Shown piece by piece: positions 46,985 through 58,827 of a stretch of 64,000 nucleotides of DNA. How positions within the stretch are numbered: the stretch's first letter is position 1; every line of letters begins with the position of its first letter. Position numbers and translations under genes: made by a program. The DNA comes from Salvia splendens (Eukaryota; Streptophyta; Magnoliopsida; Lamiales; Lamiaceae), in assembly GCF_004379255.2 (NCBI RefSeq), contig NC_056048.1, positions 12,423,197 through 12,487,196 on the forward strand. The letters run 5' to 3'. The notes beneath the pieces were generated by a model, which ran no database searches, was not told the DNA's origin, and was given only the letters and a program-made list of their open reading frames with translations.

Positions 46985-49900
46985 ATGGAGACCTCCAGAT
47001 CTCAATCATTTTTCCTAGACTTGAAGCTTAGAGAAGTCAATGGATTCCGAGGTATAGTTGAACTAATTCTTGTTATTTTTTTTCAGAGAAATCAATATCA
47101 ATACGATTCTGTTATACTATTACTGTGATTTTGATTAAGCTTTCTGCAATATCAGTACGAAAGCGGCCGTATATCGGAAACGATTCGCTAGGTTTTGACC
47201 CAATCGGAGCTGTAGCGATCGAGCACGATGGCGAGCCTTCGCCCCCAATGGCTCTGTCTTTCTGCAAGGTTAATTTTAACAGTTTTTTTTTTAAATGTCT
47301 GAGATTTTGTTTCAGCTGAAAGCTCATTTTAGCTCATACGCATTTTCCGTGTTGTTTAGACCAGCAAAAATGCGCATATTCTTGCTCTAGCTGATGAGGC
47401 GGGGTATGTCACATTGACTGATACGAGGAAGAAATTATTGGATAATGATTCGTTCCAAGAGAATGCAGGTGAGCGAGATCTATCAAAATTAGGTTATCAT
47501 TTTTGGACTCCGTTCTGAATTTCAATTTTCCCATTTTGTAATGATTTCGCAGAGAAGGCTAAGGTGACTGAGTGGGTAGCTCACGAAAATGCTGTATTTG
47601 ACTTATGCTGGATTAAGGTATGCTTAGATTTCCAACTTTGGACTTGTTTCGCAAAACCTGTGAAGTAGATATGCATCCTTTTTTAAAGATGTAGGCACTG
47701 AGTATTTAAGTTGCTGGCCTATGCTGTTGAGTATCTTTCTAGACTTTCTTGAATAGTCCTTCTAAGGTTGTAGAAGCTACATATGTACTTGTTTAATCTC
47801 AAGACGTGTGAACTCAACTAGGAATGCTTATTACTCATGATTTAAACTTGTGAACTCAACTAGGAACTCATCAAAAATATGATCTTCAATCATGATTTTG
47901 ATTTTAAAATAATAAATAAACTAATTGTAACTTCTCCTGCATATGTTCCTTGGTAAACTTGCTTTCATTGTGACAGCAGTCTAAATTGAATTTCTGCAGG
48001 ATGATGCAAATATGTTAACCGCCTCAGGAGATCAAAGTGTAAGTCGCCCTTCTCTTTAAGAAGACAATGCTCCCCTCTGCCAATATCACTTATGAATCGT
48101 ATAGTGTATAGGAAATGAATCCTAGAAATTGCACACAATGTTGGGAATCCCTTTTTTTATTTGTTTTATGTGTAACCTTCTCCTCACCCCTCATAAGTTA
48201 GTTACAGCATAAAGATTTGACAATTCATGATAAAGTTTCATTCAGATTGAGACTGTTGAAGCTTAATGATCTATTTTGTTCTAAAATATTATTAAGATGG
48301 TAACACATCAATCCGACTTTTGGCAGATTAAGATTTGGGACACACAAGAGCGTAAGTGCATAAGAGCTTTGCTGGGACACACTGGAAGTATTAAGTCCAT
48401 CAGCTGCCACCCTAGTAATCAGGGTAAGTTCATGTATTCCATAGTTACTATTTATTGTTCTGAAGGCCACTTTCTTTTATTCTGATTCCCACAGTTTGAG
48501 AAAATCTTACTCAATTTCTTGTCCTCCCTCACAGAGTTAGTTGTCTCTGGTTCAAGAGATGGATCGTTTGCTGTATGGGATACCAGATGCTCCAAGAGTG
48601 TCCACAATTCACGTGTACAGTAAGTTTCTGTGCATATGGAATCCGTAAATGTTTATTTATGTATTTTACAGCTAGCTTACACAATTACATGTGAATTCAT
48701 CAGCAAAATAAGAAAAATATCATATGTTATCAGTATGATTAGTAGACTCTAACCATTGGTCTTGGTGCTGATATTTTAGGCCTTTATCTATAGTGCAAGA
48801 AGCACATACTTCTTCAGGTCGAAGACGCTGCAGGCGTGGAAAGGTTTGTGTTTTCATTAGTTTACTTATTTATCTATTTAGCAAGCATTTTGAATGTGAT
48901 CTAAAATATTTACAGGCTGAATCAATGAGTATCACATCAGTGCTTTATCTCAAAGATGAAGTTTCTCTTGCGACTGCTGGAGCAGTTGACAGGTGTGTGA
49001 CAATGCTACATATACTCACATCTTTAACTCATTTAAGTTATAGATCATTCATAGGCTGATTTGTTTTTCTATTTTTTAGCATAATTAAGTTCTGGGACAC
49101 ACGGTATCTCAAAGCTCCAGTTACTCAAGCATGTCCAAAGTCAGAATCATCAACCGAGGTAAATACCTAAAATTTCTGTTCAATGGTGGTTGCTTATGCA
49201 GTAAACCTAAGTGAAACATGGTGTATCAATTATCATCAGAGTTTTTAAAGGACTAAAAGGAGCAAATTGTTATTTTGTAGGAAAAGAGATTACATGGCAT
49301 ATCTAGCCTGTCTCAAGACTTAAACGGGATGTTTATCACTGCCTCATGCATGGATCACAGGTGAATTTCATATTGAATCCTAAGCTTTCATAGTTAATTT
49401 ATAAGGTACTAATCACATTCTGATTGAATACAAATGTGACCAGAGGAAACTAATGAAAATATCAAATGTGAAGCTTGACATAAATCTATTTGTTATTTTC
49501 AGGGTTTACCTGTATAATGTGCTTCAGCTTGAGAAGGGCCCAATAAAAACATTTTCTGGAGGCCGAACTGAGTCTTTCTTTGTGAAAGTATAAATCTTTG
49601 CTATGTTCAATGTAGTTCAGGTGCACAATATAATTTTTCAATCAGCCTTGGCAGCTCAAAATATAAATTTTCCTTCGTTACAGTCAGCGATCAGCCCTGA
49701 TGCAGCTCACATACTCAGCGGTTCTAGTGATGGGAATGCCTACATATGGCAGGTGGACAAACCCCAGATGGATCCTATTGTTTTGAAAAGCCATGACGGA
49801 GAAGTCACAGCAGTAAACTGGTACGTCCTCCAAGAAACATTTATTTTTCAAATTATTGGCTTGGTACTATACATATTCTAATCAAGACTCTGGTATGTGC

Positions 49901-50433
49901 AGGTGTCCATCAGAGATGGGGAAAGTGGCAACTTGCTCAGACGATTTCACAGTAAGCCTCTTAGACTTGTAGTCGAAATAGTTTTAGATCACTTTGCTAC
50001 ATTCTTAAAGCATAAACTTACATAATTTCATGCAACCTCTTAGGTTCGTCTTTGGAACATCCAAAGCAGTTGCTATTCAAATATGCGATCTCCTTCGTCA
50101 CTGAGAAAGAGAGTCCGGGCTCTTCCAAGGGTGGAGAGGCGAAAACTGTTCGCAGATGAGCCATCAAACTCAAAAAGCAACGAAGACACCAACTCCCGTA
50201 CTCCCATAACAATGCCAGAAATGAGGACACCAGAATCCCAGAAGAAGTTGTCCTTTAGTTTTGAAGTGAAACAGGACTTGGTGAGAACTCCAGAAACTGA
50301 AGCCAGAAGCCCTTCTTCAGTTCTAAACCCTCCTCCCTCGCTGAAAAGGAAAACCATCCGAGACTATTTTCCTGTTCCATTTAACAAACTCTCTTCTGCT
50401 AAGTCTAGCTTTCCAGAGTGCACGGATCAATAA
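46985..50433 (+). CDS. CDT2: CDT2/DTL homologue, CRL4 substrate receptor (WD40)
   Basis: Spliced frame of 511 residues. Exons: 46985-47051, 47156-47268, 47360-47468, 47553-47617, 48000-48038, 48327-48423, 48535-48619, 48780-48843, 48916-48992, 49080-49158, 49281-49360, 49503-49587, 49684-49820, 49903-49951, 50044-50433 (TAA). WD40 repeats fill residues 50-390 ([81 protein letters not shown]). The two WDTR endings (exons 7 and 10) are the WDxR boxes that dock CRL4 receptors on DDB1. CDT2 recognises PCNA-bound substrates such as CDT1 in S phase and after DNA damage and directs their ubiquitination. The tail is basic and Ser/Pro-rich with many SP/TP sites. Near the end, KRKTIRDYF resembles the C-terminal PCNA-binding PIP box known from animal CDT2. 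The start was chosen as the first in-frame ATG before a phase-consistent donor. CDT2 identity rests on repeat order and the tail motif. Confidence 0.85.
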
Positions 50434-51085
50434 CGACAATAGGGGATGTAAAATTGTTTAATATACATGTATATGTTAAGAAGGGATCACATTGAACTGG
50501 TACTATTAGAGAGGGTGAGAACTTCTGAATTTTGTAACAAATGAAATTGAACTCAGATTGAACATTTTTGGATTTTGAAATCTTTGTAAGGTTGCTTCCC
50601 CCCAGTTTATTAGAGTGATTGGGTCATCATGCATGCGTGACATTTTCCGATGGTGCACATACGACCATCTCCGCCAATTGTGTGTCTCGTTCTGCATGTG
50701 TGTGGAAGCTAGGGCAGATAATTCGGTCGTCGGTTAGTTGATTAACCGATGACCGAACCGAACACCTCGGTTTTCGGTTAACCGAGAACTGCCCCATCTC
50801 GGTTATCGGTTATTTCGGTTCCAATCTGCATCTCGGTGATCGGTTTAACTGATTAGAATTAAAGAACCAATTAAATATTATTAAATTATTATTTTATTTT
50901 ATTATTAAAAAAAATCAAATCTTAGATTAAGCCTGAGAAAAGAAACGGAGCCCTAATTAGATTAGAAAAGAATAAGCAAATCTTCACGTAAATTTACAAT
51001 TACGGTGGATGTACACATTGATTATGTAAATCTACTTATGAATATAATAAACCTAATGATTTGAAACATGCCTAAATACACTAAG
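50434..51085. other. 3' UTR of CDT2 and intergenic DNA
   Basis: No canonical AATAAA; the 3' untranslated region probably ends within about 150 bp. At 50717-50855 is a cluster of CGGTTAACCGA-type words (TCGGTT, AACCGA), a composition often seen in degenerate transposon ends; no element borders could be set. Confidence 0.4.
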
Positions 51086-52220
51086 CATGGGCGGATCCAG
51101 GATTTAAAAATCGTGGGGTCGGACGAGATAATTAATATAATAATATTATATATATTATAAAAATACATTACAAATAAAATTATCTTTGTTTTATCACGAT
51201 AGTTGACTTTTACGAGTTCATATTTTTAACTTTTACGAATATTCATATTTTGAAGCTGACCGAAATTTTATCATTGGAAATAATTGCAAACATATCTTCC
51301 AGTCGTTGATTGTGTTCAACATTAGCACCAGAAGAACAGATAAAACTCATGAGAACAGATACAAACTCAAGATATTTTTAAAATAAATTTATCCATTAAT
51401 TTAATATGGATGGTAATTAAAATCAATAATAAAAAAACATAAGTATATAATTATTATATTCATAAAAATTAGGTCAAATAAACAAAATAAAAGTAAAAAA
51501 ATAATAAAACATGATTAAAAGAATATCAATAACGCACCAATTTTTTTTGTGCAAAGCCTATGCCCCTCAAAAATCTTAATCTTAGTCTCTTACTATAACT
51601 TTCTATTTAATCAAAATAATAATTGGGTAGAAATATAGAATTTTTATTTATAAAGAAAGTTGTAACTCTTGTAATAAAGATAAAATTATTTAAAAAGAAC
51701 AGTATTGACTGATTTTTTTAACTAATAAACTTAAATAAATTAGGAATTTATGTAAATTTGTGGAAAAATTAAGAAGAAAAAAAGTTAATACTACATGGCT
51801 TAGAAAATTATTGGCAGGCGAATTAAATGAAAAAGCAGTATTAACGGCGAGTGACCAGAGGCAATCAATTAGATTTTTTACTTATAGATTTTCTAACCCA
51901 ACAATCAATAGGAGTATTAACCACTCCTCAGCCCAAAAATCAATATTAACCTCTCTGTTCATCTTCTTCGTTGAGAATACATCAGCTTCTTCTGCAACCC
52001 CTCCCCTTATCTATCTCTACTCTATTCTTATTAGTATTGTTCCTTTCTCCTCTTAGTTTTTGGAAAAGGCGGAAGGCTTCGGGTAGAGTTGAAGCTGGTC
52101 GTGGGGTCGGAGACGGAACTGCACCAGGTCAAAGGTCGAAGATGATGTTTTCCGGCAGTGTTCGGTGGACCGCCGGTGGGGTCGGCCGACCCCGCGCGAC
52201 CCCACCTGGATCCGCCGATG
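51086..52220. mobile_element. Non-autonomous hAT element (1.1 kb)
   Basis: Left end CATGGGCGGATCCAGG, right end the complement of CATCGGCGGATCCAGG, flanked by a perfect 8-bp duplication ACACTAAG (51078-51085 and 52221-52228), as expected for hAT elements. No transposase is present; the GC-rich right 150 bp includes a GGTCGGCCGACC palindrome. Confidence 0.9.
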
Positions 52221-52228
52221 ACACTAAG

Positions 52229-53157
52229 ACTGGAAATCTAAAAAGTCAAAATGAAGTCTTCCAAACAAAATCACATATTCCCTAACAATTATCGGTAGGG
52301 TATGTGAAGGATCGTTACAGAAAGTATTATCATGCTTAATACAAATTGAGGATACAAAACAGGTAAACTAGCCCTATTGTGATGAAACTAATTATATAGT
52401 TCCCACTAAAATCACTCCTTTGTAAAGTTAAAGTCAAGTTCTCGACATTAAAACCCTATATAGCACTCTTGATTTTCATAGTTGATTTAAGAAATGAGCC
52501 CAAAATTGTAAATGTGATCAAGAGATGCAGATACAATTTAGATACACAAAGCAATTACACATGCAAAGCAAGCATCTCGCGTACGAGCTACGATAGACCT
52601 GTAATCGGCAACTCAGAGGTGAAACTTCAATCTATCAAATTAAACATTGCATGCAACTTCTTGGATCAGCTGAAAATCCATACCAAAAATTACGGTCCAG
52701 TTCGAATGAATGCAATCATCTGCGCTACTTAATTCCTCGGAACAATTGTAGTCTTGAATGCATTTATTGATTCACAACCTTATCTCTAGTTTACTGATTT
52801 GAATTCACTCTAACTTGAAACACTGCACATCTTTGCAAAATTAGACAAATACTATTACCATCGTGAACTAGACATTGGAATGGTAACCCAAAAAAGTTGT
52901 ACAAATTTAAAAATAAAAAATAAAAAATGAAGAGAAAAGCTAACCTGTTGGAAAATATCTAACCTTAACTCTTCAGACGACCGAGTAATCCGATTCAGTG
53001 AGTGAGTGCGTTTAGAGAGTGTAGGAAAGATGAAATGGAATATGTTGCTTGGCAGTTATTGTTTAGTGTGACAATGACACCTTGTTTTGCTAAACAGAAT
53101 TTATTTGCTTTTGTTGAACATCAAGATCCGTGCCTATGTCAACTGGGATTTTTTTTA
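52229..53157. other. Intergenic, nothing recognised
   Basis: AT-rich sequence with no clear gene. The open frames at 52469-52732 and 53002-53313 show no recognisable domain. Confidence 0.5.
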
Positions 53158-53160
53158 AGA

Positions 53161-53642
53161 GTGTTCACTGTCAGTCACAGTCACAAAATCTTGTCGGCAC
53201 TCACACATAACAGTCATAAAAATTTGTCCATAACACAAAAACTTGTCCAACCCAATAAAAGTTATACCACAACCACAAATCACATTATTTTATCAATTGT
53301 TGATATATTTTAATTAGACTAGAATAAAAATAAATCTCCATTGTCAAGAGAATCACTATCGTAGCCTTGCATATCAAGTAAATAAATCTAGAGAGATGAA
53401 AATCTGGTTGTGGAATTGTAGTGTGGATGTGGATGTGTGAAGTAAAAATTGAGAGCAATAGGTTGTATTTATAGAAAAAGTTAAATAAAAACATACATTT
53501 AAAATCCATTGGCGCCGCCGCCGTGGTGCCCCGACCACCGCCGCCATCGCCCCGTCCACGCCGCATACACGGCGCTCTCTCTCCCGCCACGGCTGTCTCC
53601 CTGTCAGCAGTAGCCGCTGCCGCGGCGTTATTGTGGACACTC
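53161..53642. mobile_element. Harbinger-type MITE (482 bp)
   Basis: Starts GAGTGTTCAC and ends GTGGACACTC, flanked by TAA at 53158-53160 and 53643-53645. A GC-rich block of CGCCG words (53510-53640) sits at the right end only. No coding capacity. Confidence 0.7.
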
Positions 53643-53645
53643 TAA

Positions 53646-54695
53646 TATCTATTCTATTCATCCAATAGTTACTTAAATGGTAAAAGTAAAAGAAAAAAGA
53701 AGAAAAATAGTTGGATAGTGAAGCCGTGACAAAATACTCCATATAGAGAGAAGAAAATGTTCCTATAAATAAATATGAACTAATTCTATATACGAGACTC
53801 AATCTATTTATACAGGACCGGAGATAGTACAACTTAGTTTCACTTTACTAGCATAGTCATTTGTTAAAAATTAGCTAAGCTTATTATTAGTTGTAAGTAA
53901 TTAGATTTTTTTTTATCATAATATAAGTGAGTGGTATTTGATTTAAGAAATTCGGTTTCAATTAATTGCGATATTCTAGGGGTTTTTTCATTAAATATTT
54001 TCTACTTTTTGTTTTTCATCTCATGTTTAAGTGCATTTCAAAAAAAAATTCTATATTTTCTCTACTTTCATAGTAGTATTTGCTTCATGATATCAGGACT
54101 ACCTATCAAGGATTTGATTTTATTGCTTTAAGAAGATTAATATGGAAGCAGAATTATAATTATTGAAAATTATGTGTGGAAGCTCGAAGAATTTTGAAAA
54201 GCTCTTGATTGTTCCCAGTAAATTTCACTACGGAGGAGTATTGAAAATTACTGAAAGTTGTTTCCTTTGATTCAGAATTTTATTTTTATCTTAATAAGTT
54301 AATTAAGAAATTCAATTTTAGTTAATTGAAAGAATGTAGGATTCTCTTTCTTTAGATACCTTGTGTATTATTTATAGTTTTTCTCTAGTTTTCCAAATTT
54401 CAATAGCAATAAATGTTAATGTTAGTTCTCTCAACTTTTCTCTTCATATTCGTTCGTTGCAATGGTAACTCTTTGTGCAACACGTGTATATGAAGCATAT
54501 ATCCTCTACTTTCAGTTGTAGGTGTAGCGCCTAATTTATATTCAATTGCTTACATTTACAAAAGAAAATATGAATGCAACTACCATACAATGAATGATTT
54601 GGTGTAGTACATCAGTACATGTATATTAATATGAACCAAACTCCAGAGAATCTGCATATACAACACAACAATTAATATTGATCACAGGATCCATG
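53646..54695. other. Intergenic, nothing recognised
   Basis: AT-rich; may include the 3' untranslated region of the minus-strand exon proposed at 54696-54785. Confidence 0.4.
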
Positions 54696-54785
54696 TCACG
54701 TCGGATAGCAGTAATGACGTAGTATCCTTCCAACTTTGTCACCATTCGCAATGAGAGTAAGAACAACGGGAAGAAGCACGCACCA
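54696..54785 (-). pseudogene. Possible last exon of an unidentified minus-strand gene
   Basis: After an acceptor (TTCATTCACAG) a clean 29-codon frame reads WCVLLPVVLTLIANGDK and on to a TGA. The first half is hydrophobic like the end of a membrane helix. The rest of the gene would lie at higher coordinates and is interrupted by the LTR complex at 55090. No matching exons were recognised beyond it, so it may be a relic. I do not recognise the family. Confidence 0.25.
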
Positions 54786-55089
54786 CTGTGAATGAAAACT
54801 GAATTGTCAGCCCAAGAAAGAACATCAGATGAGATAGCAGAAAAATATGTGAATTTAAGGTAAATTTATAGTATCATCTTCTTTGCTTGTGTGTGTATTT
54901 TTGGTTCAAATTGTTATTTTGTTTTTTTATACAAATTTATCTACTTTGATTGAGTTGTTTCATTATCCATGTGAAAGGTGTGTGGATTTGGGCTTTTGAT
55001 GTATGGTTTTGGGTCAAAGAAGAGAATTTGCTTCAATGGCGCTAACACATTATTCTGTTGTTGTGATCAATGGATATCTTCACTCAATC

Positions 55090-56880
55090 TGTCACGACCG
55101 CCCTAAATACCAGCGATCGTGATTAAAAGAACTTAATAAACAGACGAAGGAAACTAGGGTTTCAATAAAGAGTTTGACCAATAATTAATATTTAATAAAA
55201 AGGGGCCAAGAGGTTGACATTATCCAAATAATTAGGTTCAAAGCTAAAAGAATGATGAGTAAAAACAATGTCTCAGCGGAAGCGTTCAAGAGAAAGAGTG
55301 ACGTCATGTGTGGAGACACAACGACACTCGTAGTTCACAACTAACCAAACCATGCTTCAATTTTAAATTGCTCAACACCACCAATTGCTCGTCGCCGCTC
55401 AACCTGCACATAGGGTAAACACATGCAGGGCTGAGTACTTAATATACTCAGTGGCTTATGCCGAAAACATTTGATGAACGTTATGTCATCCATACCATAG
55501 TGAACTCGAGTTTTACATTTAGAAAAGAAATATCATCGAGTATCACAAAACAATTTCATAGGCTGGCCAGTCAAAACAATCTCCCCACTTTTTCAACAAT
55601 CATTCAATCACATCCTCTTTCCATAGTGCGACGAAAGTGTGGCCACACTATTCGCCCACGAGACCGGCCGACTAGCAAGGACGGCTCACGATCCCACCTG
55701 TGTACACTCGCCTGATAGGGTTTGCGGCCCTACTCAGACCCGAATTCGTTTAAAATAGCCCTATAGCCTAATGGAGCGAACTCACAAACTAGGCATCAGA
55801 CAACAATCTCAATATAACCCTATAGCCTAATGGAGCGAACTCACAAACTAGGCATCAGACGACAATCTCATCATCAAAACAAACATGACATGACATAACA
55901 ATTTAAACCACCCTTATTCCATCATAATCATACTTTTGAAAGCGTAAAAGAGTTTAGTAAAAGAAAACCCACCTCAACTGCTTAAATTCTCAAGTACTCT
56001 CTTCCCTTTGGTATCACGATTCACTTGTGATGATTCACCTTTAACATTTAGATAATATATATATATATCAACAAACTTTTCAAATACATAAATAAAGATG
56101 CATGCATCCTAAGTAAAGTCTTTTATCTCGTTTCTCGATTTTCGCATATTTTTGATTATTCGGTGGTCGCTTGTGCCCAAAAATTCCTCCGTTGGCTCCT
56201 CGTACTTTCCTCCAAAATGTAGAAATTAATCCCAATATTTATTTAAGCGCTCTTTGAATTATTCCGGAGATTAATTAAATATTCGTCATAATTAATTATT
56301 GGCCCAAAACTTAATTATTTCCCCACCTTATATCTCCAATTTAATTAAGACCCCAACTAAAAGAAGGCCCTAACTTTAAATAGATCATCCAATTAATCTA
56401 TTAAGCCCAATTTCCTTAAATAAAGCAAAGGCCCAATTTTTAAATGAATCAAAAGAGGCCCAACACTCCACCATCTCCACACCTCTCTCTCTATCTCTCT
56501 CTCTTCTATCTCCCGTCAGAATCAAAGAGGCTCTCAACACCACCGATAACCCAATCACCGTCACCTACGGCGGCGAATCATGCCCGATCGCCGCCCGTGC
56601 CGTCGCATTGACTGCTGTTCGCCGCTGACGTTGCTCGACATCGCCGCTGCTGTCACGACGCTGTCGGTGCAGCCGCCGATTCACCGGAAGAGCTGCTGCT
56701 GCTGGGGCGCGTACACGCCATCGCGATGCTGAACCCAACGCCGGTCAGGCCGCTGCTGTCGCTGTCGGGTCATGCCCGATTAACTCCGATTTTGCCCTGA
56801 TTTACCCCGAAACGTCCCGGAACTAACCCGTTCAGTCCCGAAAGACCCCGAACTTGCCGCTTTACTGTTAAAGTTGTGCA
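55090..56880 (+). repeat. Left LTR block
   Basis: Follows the order of the solo LTR at 17282-18900: GCGATCGTGATTAAAAGAA, CAGCGGAA, the CATGCAGGGCTGAGTAC block, GACCCGAATTCG, TTGGCCCAAAACTTAATTA, a CT-rich run, then a GC-rich stretch. A 68-bp unit (ATAGCCTAATGGAGCGAACT and following) is tandemly repeated at about 55762-55870. The block lacks the 3' third of the LTR. The following stretch 56881-57155 is unassigned and includes an (AT)n run. Confidence 0.75.
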
Positions 56881-57219
56881 AAATTGGGAGTTTATAAATT
56901 ACTTTGGCAAGGAAGAAAGAGCGAGAGCAAGACTGCAGTGATTAAGTGGCAACGGCAATTTGCTAACTGATCCGACCGGTTCGGTTATCATTCCATATAA
57001 CTTGATCCGCATTCTAATCGCGTTTTCACCTCTTTCCAAGTCCACCCAACATGTATAAGCGTGTATGTGTACGTGACCTTAAATAGCTAATTTAAGTGTG
57101 TGCATGGGAGTGTTTAGTGCATGACAATATATATATATATATATGGTCTTGTTAGGTTGAGATTTTTGGGCCTAATTGAGAACTAATATCCATTTTCAGC
57201 CAATCATTCACAATTTTCG

Positions 57220-57840
57220 CCCAATGTCAACTACTGAGACATTAAGTCAACTAGGGGGCATAATTGTCATTTTTGCGCGATGTCAACTACGGAGACATTA
57301 TGTCAACTACGATGTCAACATCAAACGTTAAAATGTCAATAGCTTTCATATCAAATGTCAACAACTTATATAAAAATGTCAACAACTTGTCAATCACTTA
57401 TATATTAAAATGTCAACATAGTAGTATTTAATATATATCAAATGTCAATCAGTTAAACAGCTTGTATCAAAATGTCAACAACTCAAAAATAATTTTTGGA
57501 ATTAAAAACTAACAACTATTTTATCTTAATTTTTTTTATTTGACACAAGTTCTGGCATCATGATCATACAACACATGTCAATAGCCTGCATATCAAATGT
57601 TAACAACTTATAGCAAAATGTCAACAACTTATATATCAAATGTCAATAGCTTGTCAACAACTTGTATGTAGTGTCAACAACTCAAAAACAATTCTTGTAA
57701 TTAAAAAATAACAACTATTTTATCTTAATTTTTTTATTTGACACGGCATCATGATCATACAACACATGTCCCATGTCAATAGCATACATATCAAATGTCA
57801 ATAACTTATAGCAAAATGTCAACAGCTTCTCTTCACCGAC
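57220..57840. repeat. ATGTCAAC-type minisatellite
   Basis: More than fifteen degenerate copies of AATGTCAACAACTTAT-like units, with a higher-order duplication of about 210 bp (57480-57600 resembles 57665-57790). Confidence 0.8.
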
Positions 57841-58420
57841 GACGACTTCCATTGGCGTGCAATCAACGATTTCTCTGTCAACAAATCGAATGAAATTGAG
57901 CTGAATCAGCAGATGCTGACGATTAATACGACGCGGGAAATAGAATTTCTAGAGAGAGAAACAATAAACTAATGATTTCTCCTACGAATTGAACCTTCAC
58001 TCATAGGCAAACGCAACGAGATTTCTCGAAATCCGAACAAAGTGCATAAAAATTCAATTCAACCAAACAAAAATTAATAAACAAAGAAGAAGGAATTTGT
58101 AGAAAGATCAAAACGACAACAACTGGTATATCCAAACGAATAAAGAAGCCTTAGATCTACGAAATTTATGCAGAAACAAAACCTCTCTTTACTGTAGAAG
58201 TATTCAATTGAAAACATAGGATACCTTCAAAAATCAAAATCAGTGAGACAGATCTGAAATTAAGAACAGTTGTTTCTGATGAAATTGAGATATAGTTAGA
58301 TGGATTTAGTTGCTTCTAATCATGAAGATCATCAACTCCACATTATATCATCATGGTAATTGATCGAATTAAACGATTAATTAAACTCCTAATTCATCAA
58401 ATTTGAGATTCAATTTACCG

Positions 58421-58618
58421 CATGAGGTGTTCCTCGCCGGATCGGAGACAACGAGCAGCACGATCGAGTTGGCGATGGTGGAGCTCCTCCGCCACCCGGC
58501 TGCGATGGCGGCGGAGACAGAAGAGCTCCGCCACGTCGTCGGAGAAGGAAACATATTCGAGGAAACACAGATCGACGATCTGCCTTACCTGCAGGCAGTG
58601 GTGAAGGAGACGCTGCGG
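58421..58618 (+). pseudogene. Cytochrome P450 fragment (I helix to K helix)
   Basis: The frame reads EVFLAGSETTSSTIELAM, containing the oxygen-binding A-G-x-E-T-T motif of the I helix. It continues through ELLRHP and DDLPYLQAVVKETLR, with the ExxR pair of the K helix, and then loses similarity. That is about 66 of some 500 residues: no membrane anchor, no PERF and no haem cysteine. The style is that of plant A-type (CYP71-clan) P450s. It cannot be an enzyme. High GC compared with its surroundings and its position inside a transposon point to capture from a host gene. Confidence 0.75.
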
Positions 58619-58827
58619 CGGAGAAGGAGCAAGCCTCGGTTTCGTTGTCGGAAGAATCTGGATAGGAAGATTGGGGATCTGAATCGTCTCCTCCCTGCAT
58701 TTACCATTCTGCCCTTTCATAATTAATTAGTCTAAAAATATTTTTTATGTGGCAAATTCTGGACCACTCATTTTTATAAAATGAGTGGTTAATAATGCAT
58801 CTCAATTCTCAATTAGGCTAAAAAAAT

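Larger units (their letters stand above)
46827..47018 (+). other. Upstream ORF overlapping the CDT2 start, with polyglutamine
   Basis: An ATG at 46827 opens a 63-codon frame that reads the AGC repeat as a glutamine run and ends at TAG 47016-47018, past the CDT2 ATG (46985) and in another frame. If transcription starts upstream of 46827, ribosomes starting here would bypass the CDT2 start. The E2F site at 46878 suggests transcription may instead start downstream, in which case this frame is not translated. Confidence 0.35.
57160..58827 (+). mobile_element. Captured-gene element carrying a P450 fragment
   Basis: Short inverted ends: GGGCCTAATTGAGAA (about 57168-57182) and the complement of TTCTCAATTAGGCTA (about 58806-58820). 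Between them lie a minisatellite, AT-rich sequence and a GC-rich P450-derived block. The target duplication was not resolved, so the class (Pack-MULE-like or other) is open. Confidence 0.45.

Noticed and set aside
50717..50855. CGGTTAACCG-rich stretch as a regulatory array
   Set aside because: Low-complexity composition typical of decayed transposon ends; no unit spacing or borders could be set.
51760..52285. ORFs inside the hAT element as a transposase
   Set aside because: Too short and with no BED finger or hATC motif; the element is non-autonomous.
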